Source: Pseudopedobacter saltans DSM 12145 (GTDB taxonomy: Bacteria > Bacteroidota > Bacteroidia > Sphingobacteriales > Sphingobacteriaceae). From it: 64,000 nucleotides of DNA. Numbering within the stretch: the stretch's first letter is position 1; each line of letters begins with the position of its first letter. The position numbers were made by a program, and so were the translations under genes. The notes below the pieces were generated by a model, which saw only the letters and a program-made list of their open reading frames with translations, did not search any database and was not told the DNA's origin. Positions 45,517 through 56,247 of this stretch are shown here, one piece after another. Location: assembly GCF_000190735.1 (NCBI RefSeq), contig NC_015177.1:1302001-1366000 (forward strand). Direction: 5' to 3'.

Positions 45517-46986
45517 TTATCTGCTATAATTTGGAGCCTCTTTAGTAATTGTAATACCATGCGGATGTGATTCCCTGATACCTGAAGCCGTAATTCTTAC
45601 AAATTGTGCTTCCTGTAAAGCTGGAATATCTTTAGCTCCACAGTATCCCATACTCGCTCTTAAACCACCGATATACTGGTGCATTACTTCGGCCAAAGTT
45701 CCTTTGTAAGGTACTCTTCCTACAATTCCTTCGGGAACAAGCTTCTTAATATCAGCTTCTACATCCTGAAAGTATCTGTCTTTAGAACCTTGCTCCATTG
45801 CCTCTACAGATCCCATTCCTCTATATGACTTAAACTTTCTTCCTTCGTAAATGATGGTCTCTCCAGGAGCTTCCTCTACACCTGCGAAAAGAGATCCTGC
45901 CATAATAGTACTTGCTCCGGCTGCAATCGCTTTTGCAATATCACCAGTTTGTTTGATACCGCCATCGGCAATTAATGGTACTCCGGTGCCTTTTAATGCT
46001 TTTGCAACTTCGTAAACCGCATATAATTGAGGAACACCAACTCCTGCTATAATTCTTGTAGTACAAATAGATCCCGGGCCAATACCTACTTTTACAGCAT
46101 CTGCGCCAGCTTCAACCAAAGCTTTTGCTGCAGCACCTGTAGCTATATTTCCAGCGATAACATCTAATTCAGGAAATTTAGCTTTAACTTCTTTTAATTT
46201 GTCTATAACACCTTTGGAATGTCCGTGAGCTGTATCAATTGTAATAACATCTACACCAGCCTTCACCAAAGCTTCAACACGCTCCAGCGTATCAGTCGTT
46301 ACGCCTACCGCAGCCCCTACTCTCAACCTTCCGTGTTCGTCTTTACATGCTGAAGGGTAATTTCTGAATTTCTGAATATCTTTAAATGTAATTAAGCCGG
46401 ATAAAGTTCCGTCTTCTTTTACAACTGGTAGCTTTTCAATTTTATGATCTTGCAAAATAGATTCTGCTTGTTTCAGGGTAGTTCCTTCCGGAGCAGTAAT
46501 TAAGTTCTCTTTTGTCATTACATCAGAAACCTTAATACTTAAGTCTTTTTGAAAACGCAGATCACGATTGGTTACGATTCCTACAAGTTTATTACCTTCT
46601 GACACGATAGGAATTCCTCCAATTTGGAATTCTTTCATCATTTTAAATGCTTCGCCTACCGTAGCAGATTGCGATAGTGTTACAGGATCCTGGATCATCC
46701 CACTTTCAGAACGTTTAACTTTTCTAACTTCGTTAGCCTGAGCCTCGATAGTCATGTTCTTATGAAGAAAACCTAATCCTCCAGCTTGCGCAATTGCAAT
46801 AGCCAAATTGGCATCGGTTACTGTATCCATAGCCGCTGAAACAATAGGTACATTTAAACGAATATTTCTGGTAACGAATGAAGAAGTATCAACTTCTCTT
46901 GGTAAAACTTCTGAATAAGCCGGAACTAATAAAACGTCATCGTATGTTAATCCTTCGGCAATAAATTTATGTGGATCTAACTGCAT
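45517..46986 (-). CDS. guaB: IMP dehydrogenase
   Basis: 489 aa. It oxidises IMP to XMP in GMP synthesis. A TIM barrel is interrupted by two CBS domains (about 93-205, [41 protein letters not shown]). The catalytic loop [20 protein letters not shown] holds the nucleophilic Cys, and [11 protein letters not shown] with KDRYFQ forms the flap. The length is that of the standard bacterial enzyme with CBS domains. Confidence 0.96.
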   Translation of the reverse strand: MQLDPHKFIAEGLTYDDVLLVPAYSEVLPREVDTSSFVTRNIRLNVPIVSAAMDTVTDANLAIAIAQAGGLGFLHKNMTIEAQANEVRKVKRSESGMIQDPVTLSQSATVGEAFKMMKEFQIGGIPIVSEGNKLVGIVTNRDLRFQKDLSIKVSDVMTKENLITAPEGTTLKQAESILQDHKIEKLPVVKEDGTLSGLITFKDIQKFRNYPSACKDEHGRLRVGAAVGVTTDTLERVEALVKAGVDVITIDTAHGHSKGVIDKLKEVKAKFPELDVIAGNIATGAAAKALVEAGADAVKVGIGPGSICTTRIIAGVGVPQLYAVYEVAKALKGTGVPLIADGGIKQTGDIAKAIAAGASTIMAGSLFAGVEEAPGETIIYEGRKFKSYRGMGSVEAMEQGSKDRYFQDVEADIKKLVPEGIVGRVPYKGTLAEVMHQYIGGLRASMGYCGAKDIPALQEAQFVRITASGIRESHPHGITITKEAPNYSR

Positions 46987-47078
46987 AGCAAATAAATTAA
47001 GGGTCTTTATTTGCGATACAAAATTACGACTTTCTGATAAAAAACGAAAAATATTTTGTCATTTGAAAGAAATAAACA

Positions 47079-47113
47079 TAGAAGCGATGTTTAAGTATCT
47101 TTAATCGCTTCTA
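47079..47113 (-). terminator. Terminator after the M16 peptidase pair
   Basis: TAGAAGCGAT and ATCGCTTCTA form a perfect 10-bp stem with a 15-nt loop, 7 nt beyond the stop at 47120 and with a T-rich tail on the minus strand. Confidence 0.65.
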
Positions 47114-47119
47114 TATTTA

Positions 47120-48391
47120 CTAATATTTCCCAACAACCACTTTTACAAAGTCGTTAAATACAAGGTACTTATTGGCTAAATCCCTTAGCTCTTCTGGTGT
47201 TAAACCTTTTATAGTTTGGATTTGCTTATCTAAATGATCGTAGCTTAATCCGTAGAAATAAATATTTTTGAATTTGTCGGCATGGGAGAAAATATTCTCC
47301 AAACTACCTAAAATACTGCCAACAAAATAATTTTTAACCAGTTTCAACTCATCTTCTGGAATAAGTTCGGTTTTAAGAATATTGATCTCTTTTTCAATTT
47401 CTTCAAATGTATTTTTACAAACATCTGCTCCAACTTCTGAGGCTATAAAAAATGTCCCTGCATATTCCAAAGACATATTAGCTGCTCCTATTCCATAAGT
47501 ATAACCTTTATCCTCCCGGATATTAGACATCAGCCTGCTACCAAAATAACCTCCCAAAACAGTTGTTAAAAGCTGCATACCAAAAAAGTCAGGGTGTGTT
47601 CTGTTAACCGTTTTTATACCTAGCCTTATAGCAGACTGTAAAGCCTGATCTTTTTCTACCAATTCGAATTTCGAACTAACTCGGGGGATATCAAACCTGT
47701 TCTCTTGGAAATTCTCCGTACTCTCCCATTCACCAAAAAGTTCATCTAATAGTGTGAGAACAGAATCTTCCACTTTACCGGCAATAACAACTGTACAATT
47801 CTGTGGATGATACGCTTTTTTATAATACGCAATTAAATCTTCTCTTTCCAGCTTATCAAAATCATCAATATTTGCAGTGTAACCATATAAGGTATCACCA
47901 AAAACCTCTTTATTGAAAACTTTTTTGGCTAGAAAATCATTTTTCTCAAAAGACACCTTTAATCTTTGCTTCTGTGTATTTATTAAAGTGTTGAGCTCTT
48001 TTTCTGGAAATATAGAATTGAATAAGACATCCTGTACAACAGGTAGCGTACGCTCTAAATGTCTGTTCAAGCTATATAATGTTACTGTCGAACGGTCAAA
48101 ACCAAACTCTGTTTGAAAAAAGGCACCATAAAAGTCTATTTTATCGGCTATTTCGGCGGCGGTCAAATTTTGAGTCCCTTCACTTAGCATTGAATTGGTC
48201 ATGCTCCCCAGCAGTGGCTTAGACGAATCCCAATTCACATTTTTAAATATAAACTCAACTCTAACCAGATTTTGTTCGCCTCCGTTCAGTATAAAAACGG
48301 GGATTCCGTTTTTAAGTCTCTTTTCTTCGGCATGTACAAAATGTATATTTTCTACTTCTTTAAATAACGGGGCCTCTTTTCTATTTAGCAT
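47120..48391 (-). CDS. M16-family peptidase, non-catalytic partner
   Basis: 423 aa from the ATG at 48391 (MLNRKEAPLFKEVENIHF); the longer frame reads back into the upstream gene. It has the insulinase fold (two M16 halves, SAIRLGIKTVNRTHPDFFG, SRLMSNIREDKGYTYGIGA) but no HxxEH zinc motif at the usual place, where MTNSMLSEGTQN stands. It retains the R/Y pair typical of the non-catalytic subunit. It overlaps the active subunit gene by 11 nt, so the two probably form a periplasmic or cytoplasmic heterodimer. Confidence 0.88.
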   Translation of the reverse strand: MLNRKEAPLFKEVENIHFVHAEEKRLKNGIPVFILNGGEQNLVRVEFIFKNVNWDSSKPLLGSMTNSMLSEGTQNLTAAEIADKIDFYGAFFQTEFGFDRSTVTLYSLNRHLERTLPVVQDVLFNSIFPEKELNTLINTQKQRLKVSFEKNDFLAKKVFNKEVFGDTLYGYTANIDDFDKLEREDLIAYYKKAYHPQNCTVVIAGKVEDSVLTLLDELFGEWESTENFQENRFDIPRVSSKFELVEKDQALQSAIRLGIKTVNRTHPDFFGMQLLTTVLGGYFGSRLMSNIREDKGYTYGIGAANMSLEYAGTFFIASEVGADVCKNTFEEIEKEINILKTELIPEDELKLVKNYFVGSILGSLENIFSHADKFKNIYFYGLSYDHLDKQIQTIKGLTPEELRDLANKYLVFNDFVKVVVGKY

Positions 48392-49625
48392 TGTTTGACA
48401 AATAATATAAGGTTGTAGACTTTTCTTTTTGAAACATAAACTGAGAAATATGCTGAATATCCTCTCTATTAACTTTTTGATACTTTTCAATTTCCATATT
48501 CAGCTCATCAGCATTTCCCAAAAGTTCATAGAAAGCCAGGTTCATTGCTTTATCCAGCAAACTCATCTCAGCAAACTCAAAGGTTGATTCGTATTTATTT
48601 TTCACCTTTGTTAGTTCATTTTCCGACACCAGATCGGCTTTCAATTGATTCAACACTTCCCATATGGCGTTGTCAGCATCTTGAGGATCGACATTTTCAT
48701 TCAGACGGCCTTCTATTACAAACATCCCTGTATCTATACTTCCGTAATTATATGCATTGATATCTGAAAACAATTGGCGTTCTTTAACCAACTGTCTATA
48801 AAGTCTGGAGGACTTTCCCTGCGACAGAATATCTGATATCAAGTCATAAACAGGATACTTTTCATCTGCCTTTCCAACCATTTTGAACACTTTATAAATC
48901 GCATTTAAGGGAACATCTGCATAAACCGTTTCTTTAACTTCCACAGTCTGCTCATCTTCTTCAGGCAAATTTCTGATATATTTAACGCCTGATTCTATTG
49001 GCTCGAACCACTTCTCTGCCAATCTTTTGACCTCCTCCACTTCAACATCCCCTCCTACAACTAATATTGCATTTTGCGGGTTATAATGCTTTTTAAAGAA
49101 TGCTTTCACATCCTCCATTTTTGCATTCTCTATATGGGAAAGCTCTTTGCCTATAGTAGCCCATTTATAGGGGTGCTTTTTATAAACCAGAGGCCTTAGC
49201 TTTAACCATGCATCGCCATAAGGCTGATTTAAATAACGTTGTTTAAATTCTTCGCAGACAACATTTCTTTGCACATCCAGACTTTTTTCAGAAAAAGCCA
49301 GGCTTAACATCCTGTCAGATTCTAACCAAAAAGCTGTCTCAATATTTGCAGTAGGCAGGGTTAAATAATAATTGGTAATATCGTTACTTGTAAAAGCATT
49401 GTTTTCACCTCCTACTCTCTGCAGTGGCTCATCATAAGAAGGAATGTTTATGGAGCCACCAAACATCAAATGTTCGAATAAATGTGCAAAACCTGTTTTA
49501 TCTTCTTGTTCATCTCTGGCACCAACGTCATACAGTATATTTAACACTGCCATTGGTGTATTGTGATCTTCATGGACTAAAACACGCAGTCCGTTTTTCA
49601 ATACAAATTTTTCGTATTTCAACAT
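48381..49625 (-). CDS. M16-family zinc peptidase, catalytic subunit
   Basis: 414 aa. The inverted zinc motif is AHLFEHLMFGG (HxxEH at about 48-52), with the distal Glu expected in the following helix (RNVVCEEFKQRYLNQPYG). It degrades peptides in a closed chamber formed with the non-catalytic partner encoded directly downstream. No signal peptide is apparent, so a cytoplasmic location is likely. Confidence 0.9.
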   Translation of the reverse strand: MLKYEKFVLKNGLRVLVHEDHNTPMAVLNILYDVGARDEQEDKTGFAHLFEHLMFGGSINIPSYDEPLQRVGGENNAFTSNDITNYYLTLPTANIETAFWLESDRMLSLAFSEKSLDVQRNVVCEEFKQRYLNQPYGDAWLKLRPLVYKKHPYKWATIGKELSHIENAKMEDVKAFFKKHYNPQNAILVVGGDVEVEEVKRLAEKWFEPIESGVKYIRNLPEEDEQTVEVKETVYADVPLNAIYKVFKMVGKADEKYPVYDLISDILSQGKSSRLYRQLVKERQLFSDINAYNYGSIDTGMFVIEGRLNENVDPQDADNAIWEVLNQLKADLVSENELTKVKNKYESTFEFAEMSLLDKAMNLAFYELLGNADELNMEIEKYQKVNREDIQHISQFMFQKEKSTTLYYLSNNAK

Positions 49626-50006
49626 ATCTTATTTGGCGGAATCTTATACAATCTTGTCTCAAAAGTAGGGTTTTAAAATCAATTATGGGGGCTAAATTCA
49701 AAAGTAAAAAATCGATGAATCCGCTTATCCTCAAAATCATAATTCGGAATTCGAAGAAACAGTAATTGTTTATATTATTCACTATATCTGAACCTAATTA
49801 ATCTACAACACATTTTGTTAAATAATGTTAACAGCCATTGCAGACCGGTACTTTCGCCTTATCTTTGGATCAGGTTTATAATTGGTTAGTTTAGGCTCCA
49901 TTCTCCCCGTTTGGAGCTTAAACATTTTTAAGATCTTCCATTTTTCCAATACTTTTCTTAAATTGAACAAATGCAATAATTAAATTTATTCTATCTACCA
50001 TCGATC
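49626..50006. other. Gene-free divergent promoter region
   Basis: 381 nt between divergent genes. TGTTAA-N6-TTAACA (49816-49833) is a small inverted repeat, and GGCTCC/GGAGCT near 49894-49918 can form a weak hairpin. No reading frame or RNA gene is evident. Confidence 0.4.
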
Positions 50007-50570
50007 ATGAAACGTCAATCTGCCTGCTTAATGATTCTTATTCTTGTATACACGGTTTGTTCCTGCAACAGTCCTTCTAAAACCAATACGAATAAAAATG
50101 AGGATACTACCGCTACAATAAAAGCGGAAAGCACAGATTCCGTCCATTTAGCACAGATCTGGTTAAAAAGAAGCATCGAAGGATTCTTTAAAGATTTTGA
50201 TCAGTTAAAGGGAAATTTTTCATCGATAACCACTCCCGGTTATTATGAATTTAAAATGGATGCTATACACATTGATTATGACGGAGGTTTGTCAGAAACG
50301 GAATTCAAAAATAAATGGTCTCAAAGATATTCTGAATTTGCAGGTGTAAACGAAGGTTTTATGATTGGCGGAAACGACTTTGGAACTGTTAAAGTTAAAG
50401 AATGTAAATTTATAAACCGGACAAAACAGCATGGCTATCTGTTCCATACAATTATAGAAGATACAGAGTTGCATAATGAATTCATTAGGGACATTACAGT
50501 AGTCTCACATCAAGGCTCCTTTTTAATCGATGATGTAAAAGAAATAGAAGATATCTTCCCAAACGATTAA
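50007..50570 (+). CDS. Lipoprotein, unknown function
   Basis: 187 aa. The signal ends in a lipobox (TVCSC, Cys about 20) followed by an Asn/Thr-rich linker. The rest (about 45-187) is a mixed domain with ITTPGYYEFKMDAIHIDYD and TVVSHQGSFLIDDVKEIED, which resembles small NTF2-like or DUF3828-like folds. I cannot assign a family with confidence. It is a single gene between convergent and divergent neighbours. Confidence 0.7.
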   Translation: MKRQSACLMILILVYTVCSCNSPSKTNTNKNEDTTATIKAESTDSVHLAQIWLKRSIEGFFKDFDQLKGNFSSITTPGYYEFKMDAIHIDYDGGLSETEFKNKWSQRYSEFAGVNEGFMIGGNDFGTVKVKECKFINRTKQHGYLFHTIIEDTELHNEFIRDITVVSHQGSFLIDDVKEIEDIFPND

Positions 50571-50651
50571 CAACCGTATTGCTAACGCCCCTTCGGGAAA
50601 TTTGCCGAAGGAGTCAAAGGCTTCCATTTGGACATCCCTTAGGGGAACTAA

Positions 50652-51704
50652 CTACAAATAAACAGGTTTTCCGGTTCTCGCGCTTTCGTAAATAGCTTCA
50701 ATTATTCTGACTGATTTCCTGCCTTCTTCTCCATCAATAAACGGTTTAGCAGAGGCATTCAATGCATTAATAAAATCTGTGATTTGTAATTGGTGTCCCA
50801 AAGAACTTATAGCCATAGGATTAGAAACACCTCCGTTTGCATCTTTAGATTCATCCTTAGCTTTAACAGCATAGTAAGCATTGGCATCGGCATTCATAAA
50901 TTCCCACTTTGTAATGTCAGCATCTTCAATAACCGCGGAGCCTTCCGTTCCTGTAATTTCTATCCGCTTTAAGAAACCCGGGTAAAGCGCAGTAGAACAC
51001 TCTATGGTACCTAAAGCTCCATTTTTAAAACGAAGTATAGCAACAACGGTATCTTCGACCTCTATTTCCTCGTGTCTGAAATTTCCAGTCATCGCCTGCA
51101 CACTTTCTACCTCGCCCATGTACCATTGCAAAACATCAACAGCATGAATTCCCTGATTCATTAAGGCACCTCCACCGTCAAAAGCCCAGGTTCCGCGCCA
51201 TGCATTTTGTTTATAATAAGCCTCAGTTCTGCTCCATTTTACATATGCGCTTCCAATAGCCAGCTTTCCAAACCAGTTTCTATCTATAGCTTCCTTAATA
51301 GCTCTGCTTTCCGGATAAAATCTGCTCTGAAAAACAACACCTAACTGTACGCCATTTCTTTTTGCCTCACTAATCATTTGATCGCAACGCATGGTATTAA
51401 TTTCCAATGGCTTCTCTATCAGACAATGTTTACCTTTTCGAATCGCTAGCAATGCCATTTCCTCATGCAAACCAGACGGGGTACAAATACAAATAATATC
51501 TATGTCCGCTCTATCTAAAAAAGTATCTAAATCTTCGAAAGACTCGCCACCATGCTTCTCAGAAAAAGACTTTGCTTTGTCGTAATTTCTGTTGTAAACA
51601 CCTATCAATTTAGCTCCAGCAACACTTTTGATGGCATCTGCATGTATATCGGCAATTGCGCCAGTTCCTACAATTCCAAAACCGTAAATTTTATCCGTAT
51701 TCAT
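50652..51704 (-). CDS. Gfo/Idh/MocA-family NAD(P)-dependent oxidoreductase
   Basis: 350 aa. Rossmann fold with FGIVGTGAIADIHADAIKSV at the N-terminus and the signature HCLIEKPLEINTMRCDQM (EKP, catalytic Lys). The C-terminal sheet domain has WDGGGALMNQGIHAVDVLQWYMG-like residues around 175-195. Substrates are usually sugars or inositols; none can be named here. It follows mutS by 11 nt on the same strand. Confidence 0.88.
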   Translation of the reverse strand: MNTDKIYGFGIVGTGAIADIHADAIKSVAGAKLIGVYNRNYDKAKSFSEKHGGESFEDLDTFLDRADIDIICICTPSGLHEEMALLAIRKGKHCLIEKPLEINTMRCDQMISEAKRNGVQLGVVFQSRFYPESRAIKEAIDRNWFGKLAIGSAYVKWSRTEAYYKQNAWRGTWAFDGGGALMNQGIHAVDVLQWYMGEVESVQAMTGNFRHEEIEVEDTVVAILRFKNGALGTIECSTALYPGFLKRIEITGTEGSAVIEDADITKWEFMNADANAYYAVKAKDESKDANGGVSNPMAISSLGHQLQITDFINALNASAKPFIDGEEGRKSVRIIEAIYESARTGKPVYL

Positions 51705-51715
51705 AACATATAAAT

Positions 51716-54328
51716 TTAAGAGTTCTTCAATACTTTTTGTATTTCATCCAGTTTCATTAAAGCATCCACGGGTGTCAGGGTATTAACATCCAGATTATTC
51801 AGTACATCTCTGATTTTAATCAGGATCGGATCTTCCAATGCAAACATTTGTAATTGCACAGCCTGTTTCTGCATTTTCATGATACTGGCTTTCACATGTT
51901 CACCACCAGTTCGTTCGTTCTCCAATCTCCGCAATATCTCATTAGCCCGCAAAAGAACCCTTGGAGGCATACCCGCCATTTTCGCTACGTGGATACCAAA
52001 ACTATGTTCACTTCCTCCGGGAACTAACTTCCTCAGGAAGATCACTTTATTCCCTACTTCTTTAACCGTTACATTAAAGTTCTTGATACGTGAAAAAGAA
52101 TTCGAAAGTTCATTCAATTCATGATAATGCGTGGCAAACAAAGTCTTTGCGTTCGCATTCGGATGATTATGTAAAAATTCTACAATAGCCCATGCTATAG
52201 AAATACCATCATAAGTAGAAGTACCGCGACCAATTTCGTCCAGCAGAATCAAACTTCTGTCCGACAAATTGTTTAGAATGCTTGCGGTCTCATTCATCTC
52301 CACCATAAAAGTAGATTCCCCTGACGATAAATTATCCGATGCACCTACTCTGGTAAAAATCTTATCTACAATTCCTACATGCGCCTCTTTTGCAGGAACA
52401 AAACAGCCCATCTGAGCCATCAACACAATCAGCCCGGTTTGCCTCAATAAAGCTGACTTACCGGCCATATTAGGCCCTGTAATAATGATAATCTGCTGCG
52501 TTTCGTCATCCAGATAAACACTATTGGTAATATATTCCTCGCCAATAGGCAGGTTTTTCTCAATAACAGGATGGCGCCCACCTTTGATATCCAATACCTT
52601 GTCATCACTGACAACCGGTCTTACATAATAATTTTTCTGAGCGATCGTAGCAAAACATAAGAGTACATCCAGTTGTGCTATCAATGTCGCATTCAGCTGA
52701 ATCGGACGGATAAACTCAGCCACAGAAGCCAGCAAATCGCTAAAAAGTTTTGTTTCCAAAGCATGGATTTTCTCTTCGGCTCCCAAAATCTGATCTTCAT
52801 ATTCCTTCAGCTCCGGCGTAATATAACGTTCCGCATTTACCAAAGTCTGCTTTCTTATCCATTCCGTTGGCACCTTATCCTTATGCGTATTACTCACCTC
52901 CAGATAATATCCAAAAACGTTATTGAAAGCGATTTTTAAAGAACTGATTCCCGTTGCCTCGGCTTCTTTCCGTTGCAGTTCCAATAAATAGTCCTTACCG
53001 CCATAAGATATCTTCCGCAGTTTATCCAGTTCTTCATTGAAACCATCTGCAATAACCTTTCCCTTGGCTACCGCTACTGGTGGGTCAGCCTGAAGTTCCT
53101 TATCAATTTTTTCACTGATAGAGGCACATGGATTTATCTGTTCCGCAATACGTTTCACAGATTCCTGATCTACGTTTTCGCATAATTTCTTAATCTCTTC
53201 AATAGCTCGAAGAGCTCTCTTTAGCTGTACAATCTCTCGTGGATTAGCCTTCTGCAAACCAATTTTAGAAACCAAACGTTCCAGATCCCCAATTTGTCGG
53301 ATATGCTGTTCCAAGGTTTCTCTCAATTCATTATGTTTGAAAAAGAAAGAAACAACATCCAGACGCTCCTCTATCGGCTTCCTGTTCTTCAAGGGCATTA
53401 AAACCCACTTGCGCAACATTCTGGCTCCCATAGCCGAAGAAGTATGGTCCAGAACATCTATCAGCGTTTTAGCATCTTCGTTAGACGATCCCACCAGTTC
53501 CAGATTTCGAACAGTAAATCGATCTAACCACATATATCGGTCTTCCTCTATCCTGGATATATTCGTAATATGCTGCAACTGCCTGTGCTCGGTTTCGTTC
53601 AGGTAATGTAAAGCAACTCCCGCTGCAATAATCCCTAAATTCAGTTTCTCTATACCAAATCCTTTTAAGGAATTTACCTCGAAATGCTTCAGCAGATTTT
53701 CCTGGGCATAGTCATTAGTAAAAGCCCAATCATCCAGAATAAATGTATAGAAACGTCCACCAAAAAGCTCCGTAAATTCTTTCGATTTACTCTTTGCAAA
53801 AATAACCTCACTGGGTTTGAAACTTTGTAAAAGTTTATCTATGTATTCTGCATTACCCTGTGCAGTTAAAAACTCGCCCGTAGAAATATCTAAAAAAGCC
53901 ACGCCAATTGTGCCTTTGTCAAAATGCAGTGTGGCTAAATAATTATTGGATTTTTGCTGAACAATATTGTCATTATAGGCTACACCCGGAGTTACCAATT
54001 CGGTAACACCACGCTTTACTATTCCCTTTACAGATTTAGGATCCTCCAACTGGTCACATATCGCCACACGCTGGCCTGCCCGCACCAATTTGGGTAAATA
54101 GGTTTCTATAGAATGGTGTGGAAAACCGGCCAGTTCTATGTGCGAAGCCGAACCGTTAGCCCGTTTTGTTAATACTATCCCTAAAATCTGAGATGCTTTC
54201 ACAGCATCTTCCCCGAAAGTCTCGTAAAAATCGCCTACCCTAAATAACAGCAATGCACCCGGATATTTTGCTTTGATCTGGTTGTATTGTGTCATTAAAG
54301 GAGTTTCCTTTGTTCCTTTTCCTGCCAA
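51716..54328 (-). CDS. mutS: DNA mismatch repair protein MutS
   Basis: 870 aa. The start is TTG at 54328 ([19 protein letters not shown]); an ATG 33 nt inside is the fallback. Domain I has the mismatch-reading [11 protein letters not shown] (Phe-x-Glu). Connector, lever and clamp domains follow ([14 protein letters not shown]). The ATPase has Walker [35 protein letters not shown] and Walker [17 protein letters not shown]. It scans DNA for mispairs. Length is typical. Confidence 0.95.
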   Translation of the reverse strand: MAGKGTKETPLMTQYNQIKAKYPGALLLFRVGDFYETFGEDAVKASQILGIVLTKRANGSASHIELAGFPHHSIETYLPKLVRAGQRVAICDQLEDPKSVKGIVKRGVTELVTPGVAYNDNIVQQKSNNYLATLHFDKGTIGVAFLDISTGEFLTAQGNAEYIDKLLQSFKPSEVIFAKSKSKEFTELFGGRFYTFILDDWAFTNDYAQENLLKHFEVNSLKGFGIEKLNLGIIAAGVALHYLNETEHRQLQHITNISRIEEDRYMWLDRFTVRNLELVGSSNEDAKTLIDVLDHTSSAMGARMLRKWVLMPLKNRKPIEERLDVVSFFFKHNELRETLEQHIRQIGDLERLVSKIGLQKANPREIVQLKRALRAIEEIKKLCENVDQESVKRIAEQINPCASISEKIDKELQADPPVAVAKGKVIADGFNEELDKLRKISYGGKDYLLELQRKEAEATGISSLKIAFNNVFGYYLEVSNTHKDKVPTEWIRKQTLVNAERYITPELKEYEDQILGAEEKIHALETKLFSDLLASVAEFIRPIQLNATLIAQLDVLLCFATIAQKNYYVRPVVSDDKVLDIKGGRHPVIEKNLPIGEEYITNSVYLDDETQQIIIITGPNMAGKSALLRQTGLIVLMAQMGCFVPAKEAHVGIVDKIFTRVGASDNLSSGESTFMVEMNETASILNNLSDRSLILLDEIGRGTSTYDGISIAWAIVEFLHNHPNANAKTLFATHYHELNELSNSFSRIKNFNVTVKEVGNKVIFLRKLVPGGSEHSFGIHVAKMAGMPPRVLLRANEILRRLENERTGGEHVKASIMKMQKQAVQLQMFALEDPILIKIRDVLNNLDVNTLTPVDALMKLDEIQKVLKNS

Positions 54329-54582
54329 TGTTCTTTATTTTTCGATTGGCTAAGATATAAAATTAACACTTAGGCTTAAAGCAATGTGGGGAATTATATC
54401 ATTTGGGATTTGAAGAGCATCTCTCGGGTGTAGAAGATTATATAAAACTCGGGATGTTACAACGAAGCCGAAATGTAGTGTATTGGGAATATCGAGATTT
54501 AAAAATTTGACTATAAAAAGGGAATAGAGTAATGTCAACGACATTACATCATAATTTATTGACTTTTAATACCATACACTAT

Positions 54583-54810
54583 TTACTTCATCTGTAAAAT
54601 GCACAATTGCCACATAATAAGCTTTACTGCTGTTTTCGCTACAGCGGATATAGATAATCCTACAACGACTAGATAACTGGCAATTTTCACTAGCAGTCTT
54701 AAATCAAGTTCTTCAGTTCCTGAAATTTTATTGTAAGCCGTTGGTACTCCAATTAAAGCTATTCACGAAGCAAATGCCCAATTACCAAATCCTATTAACC
54801 TGAGTTCGGG
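54583..54810 (-). pseudogene. Remnant of a small membrane protein gene
   Basis: Reading minus from 54810 gives PELRLIGFGNWAFAS, then TGA (54763-54765), then IALIGVPTAYNKISGTEE, LDLRLLVKIASYLVVVGLSI and a stop at 54583. The two parts are in one frame and look like consecutive transmembrane segments, so an in-frame nonsense codon has probably broken an older gene; an in-frame TAA also lies just upstream. The family is unknown. The remaining 54329-54582 has no credible gene. Confidence 0.4.
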
Positions 54811-54879
54811 TTAAGCAGCTAATAATAATTGCTTATAATTAAAAAACTAAACAATTAACTAATAAAATAATACCACAAC

Positions 54880-55392
54880 ATGAAATCTATTAAATTACTT
54901 CTATTTATTTCGCTGATTACTTTTGCGGTTACATCATGCAAAAAAGATGATAGTGATGCAAAAGACGAAGAACTACAATCAGAATACTATTTCACTTATA
55001 AGGTAAATGGTACAACAGTGACCTCTACAGAATTTTCTGCACTAAGAGGCAATGAAGGAGACAGCAAAACTTTCACACTTCTGGCTTCAGGAAAAGAAGG
55101 AGCCAATCCAAAGTTTAAATTTTATTTCGTTGAGAACTTTATTGGTATTGTACTGGGATTAACCATAGGTGCTGATAAAACTTCCGGCATCAGCTTTCTT
55201 GAATATACAAACAACGCCGGGCTTTTATTTACCACCGAAAACGATAATGAAGGCGGAAGTCTTTCTTTGTTTGATGTTACCTACAAAAAAGATGGAGTAG
55301 CCGCAGGTATCTTCCATGGATACGTCACTTCAAAAAATAATGATAGAGTAGAAATAACCGAAGGAAAATTCAAAGTGAAATTTTCCAACTAA
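54880..55392 (+). CDS. Small lipoprotein, unknown function
   Basis: 170 aa. Lipobox VTSC (Cys about 20) followed by KKDDSDAKDEE. The beta-rich body contains EYYFTYKVNGTTVTSTEF and VDITEGKF-like strands, similar in style to the small immunoglobulin- or lipocalin-like lipoproteins of Bacteroidota. No family is recognised. It is followed by a short lipocalin-like fragment at 55434. Confidence 0.7.
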   Translation: MKSIKLLLFISLITFAVTSCKKDDSDAKDEELQSEYYFTYKVNGTTVTSTEFSALRGNEGDSKTFTLLASGKEGANPKFKFYFVENFIGIVLGLTIGADKTSGISFLEYTNNAGLLFTTENDNEGGSLSLFDVTYKKDGVAAGIFHGYVTSKNNDRVEITEGKFKVKFSN

Positions 55393-55433
55393 TAGACCTT
55401 TGTTTAAACTGATTACACATAAATGGAGACAAC

Positions 55434-55571
55434 ATGAAGATAACTTTAGAAGACAGTGCATTAGCCCTTAATCTGACTATTATAGAACTTAGCGAAACTA
55501 CGCTTAAGTACAGCGGAAAACACCCTTTCTACGATAATTTAACAGTGGTATTTACATTTACAGCCCAATAA
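55434..55571 (+). CDS. 45-residue orphan frame, probable C-terminal remnant of a lipocalin-like protein
   Basis: ATG at 55434 preceded by GGAG 9 nt upstream; stop TAA at 55569. It reads MKITLEDSALALNLTIIELS, ETTLKYSGKHPFYDNL and TVVFTFTAQ. The alternation and the closing VFTFTAQ look like the last strands of a lipocalin-like lipoprotein, so this is probably the end of a gene that lost its front. It could also be a genuine small protein. Confidence 0.4.
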   Translation: MKITLEDSALALNLTIIELSETTLKYSGKHPFYDNLTVVFTFTAQ

Positions 55572-55608
55572 AAGACTATTAATGACTGCGTGTGTACCTC
55601 CATACGCA

Positions 55609-55641
55609 AACCTGCATTTCCAATGAACGGAAATGCAGGTT
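55609..55641. terminator. Perfect 13-bp hairpin
   Basis: AACCTGCATTTCC, loop AATGAAC and GGAAATGCAGGTT. It follows the fragment at 55434 by 37 nt. There is only a weak T-tract, so it may be a terminator or an RNA-stabilising structure. Confidence 0.55.
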
Positions 55642-56198
55642 ATTATAAATATTCTCATTAAGCATCCAACATTAACTCCGCTCCCAACTTCGATCTCCAG
55701 ACTTACTACTTCCACACCCCAACAACGTCACTCTGAGGCTCTCGAAGGGTTCCTCTTTAAACTTTCCTCTTTTTACTGACTATCAACTACCCGACTTCCG
55801 TCCCCCCGACCCCGGACTTACTACTTATCACTTCTGTCCCTTCATTTTTTGGCCTTCTCCATGAGGGAGAAGGTGCCCAAAGGGCGGATGAGGGGGCCGG
55901 ATTGCGCCATTTAAAGATTTATCCAGAAAGCTAAGTTTGCCCAGGGTCTTCTTTCAGAAAGCCCCCCGCTCGGACAACAATCTAAAACATAGTGAACTAT
56001 TTCAACTAATGAACTATATTGCTACTCCCACTATACCAGCACTATACTCCCAGTATATTCCCACCTTAGTACCACTCACCCATACAGGTGTTATAACATA
56101 CTCCTATTCCCCCTTATAAACAGACTATATAACACTTAAACAATTACTAAAATAAAACAACAATAATAAACTGTTTTACAGCATTAATATAAAACAAA
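55642..56198. repeat. Gene-free stretch with REP-like repeats and a fragment of the 61-kb palindrome
   Basis: CGTCACTCTGAGGCTCTCG (55725-55743) is REP-like. CCTTCTCCATGAGGGAGAAGG (55853) leading into TGCCCAAAGGGCGGATGAGG is a repeat type found in many bacteria. GGATTGCGCCATTTAAAG plus ATTTATCCAGA (55899-55927) matches the right half of the nested palindromes at 61-62.8 kb. The plus-strand frame at 55937-56119 has no coding character. Confidence 0.6.
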
Positions 56199-56229
56199 AA
56201 AAGCCGAAAGAAAATCCTTCGACTTTTGT
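56199..56229 (-). terminator. Terminator after the CpxP-like gene
   Basis: On the minus strand AAAAGTCGAAGG and CTTTCGGCTTTT make an imperfect stem with a T7 tail, 19 nt after the stop at 56248. Confidence 0.6.
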
Positions 56230-56247
56230 ATCCTGATTACCTAAGGA

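Noticed and set aside
54350-54544. 64-residue minus-strand frame upstream of mutS
   Set aside because: No domain, no signal peptide, and unusual composition; it lies in a degraded region.
55937-56119. Plus-strand 60-residue frame after the REP-like repeats
   Set aside because: Pro/Thr/Tyr-rich chance translation of an AT-rich repeat region.
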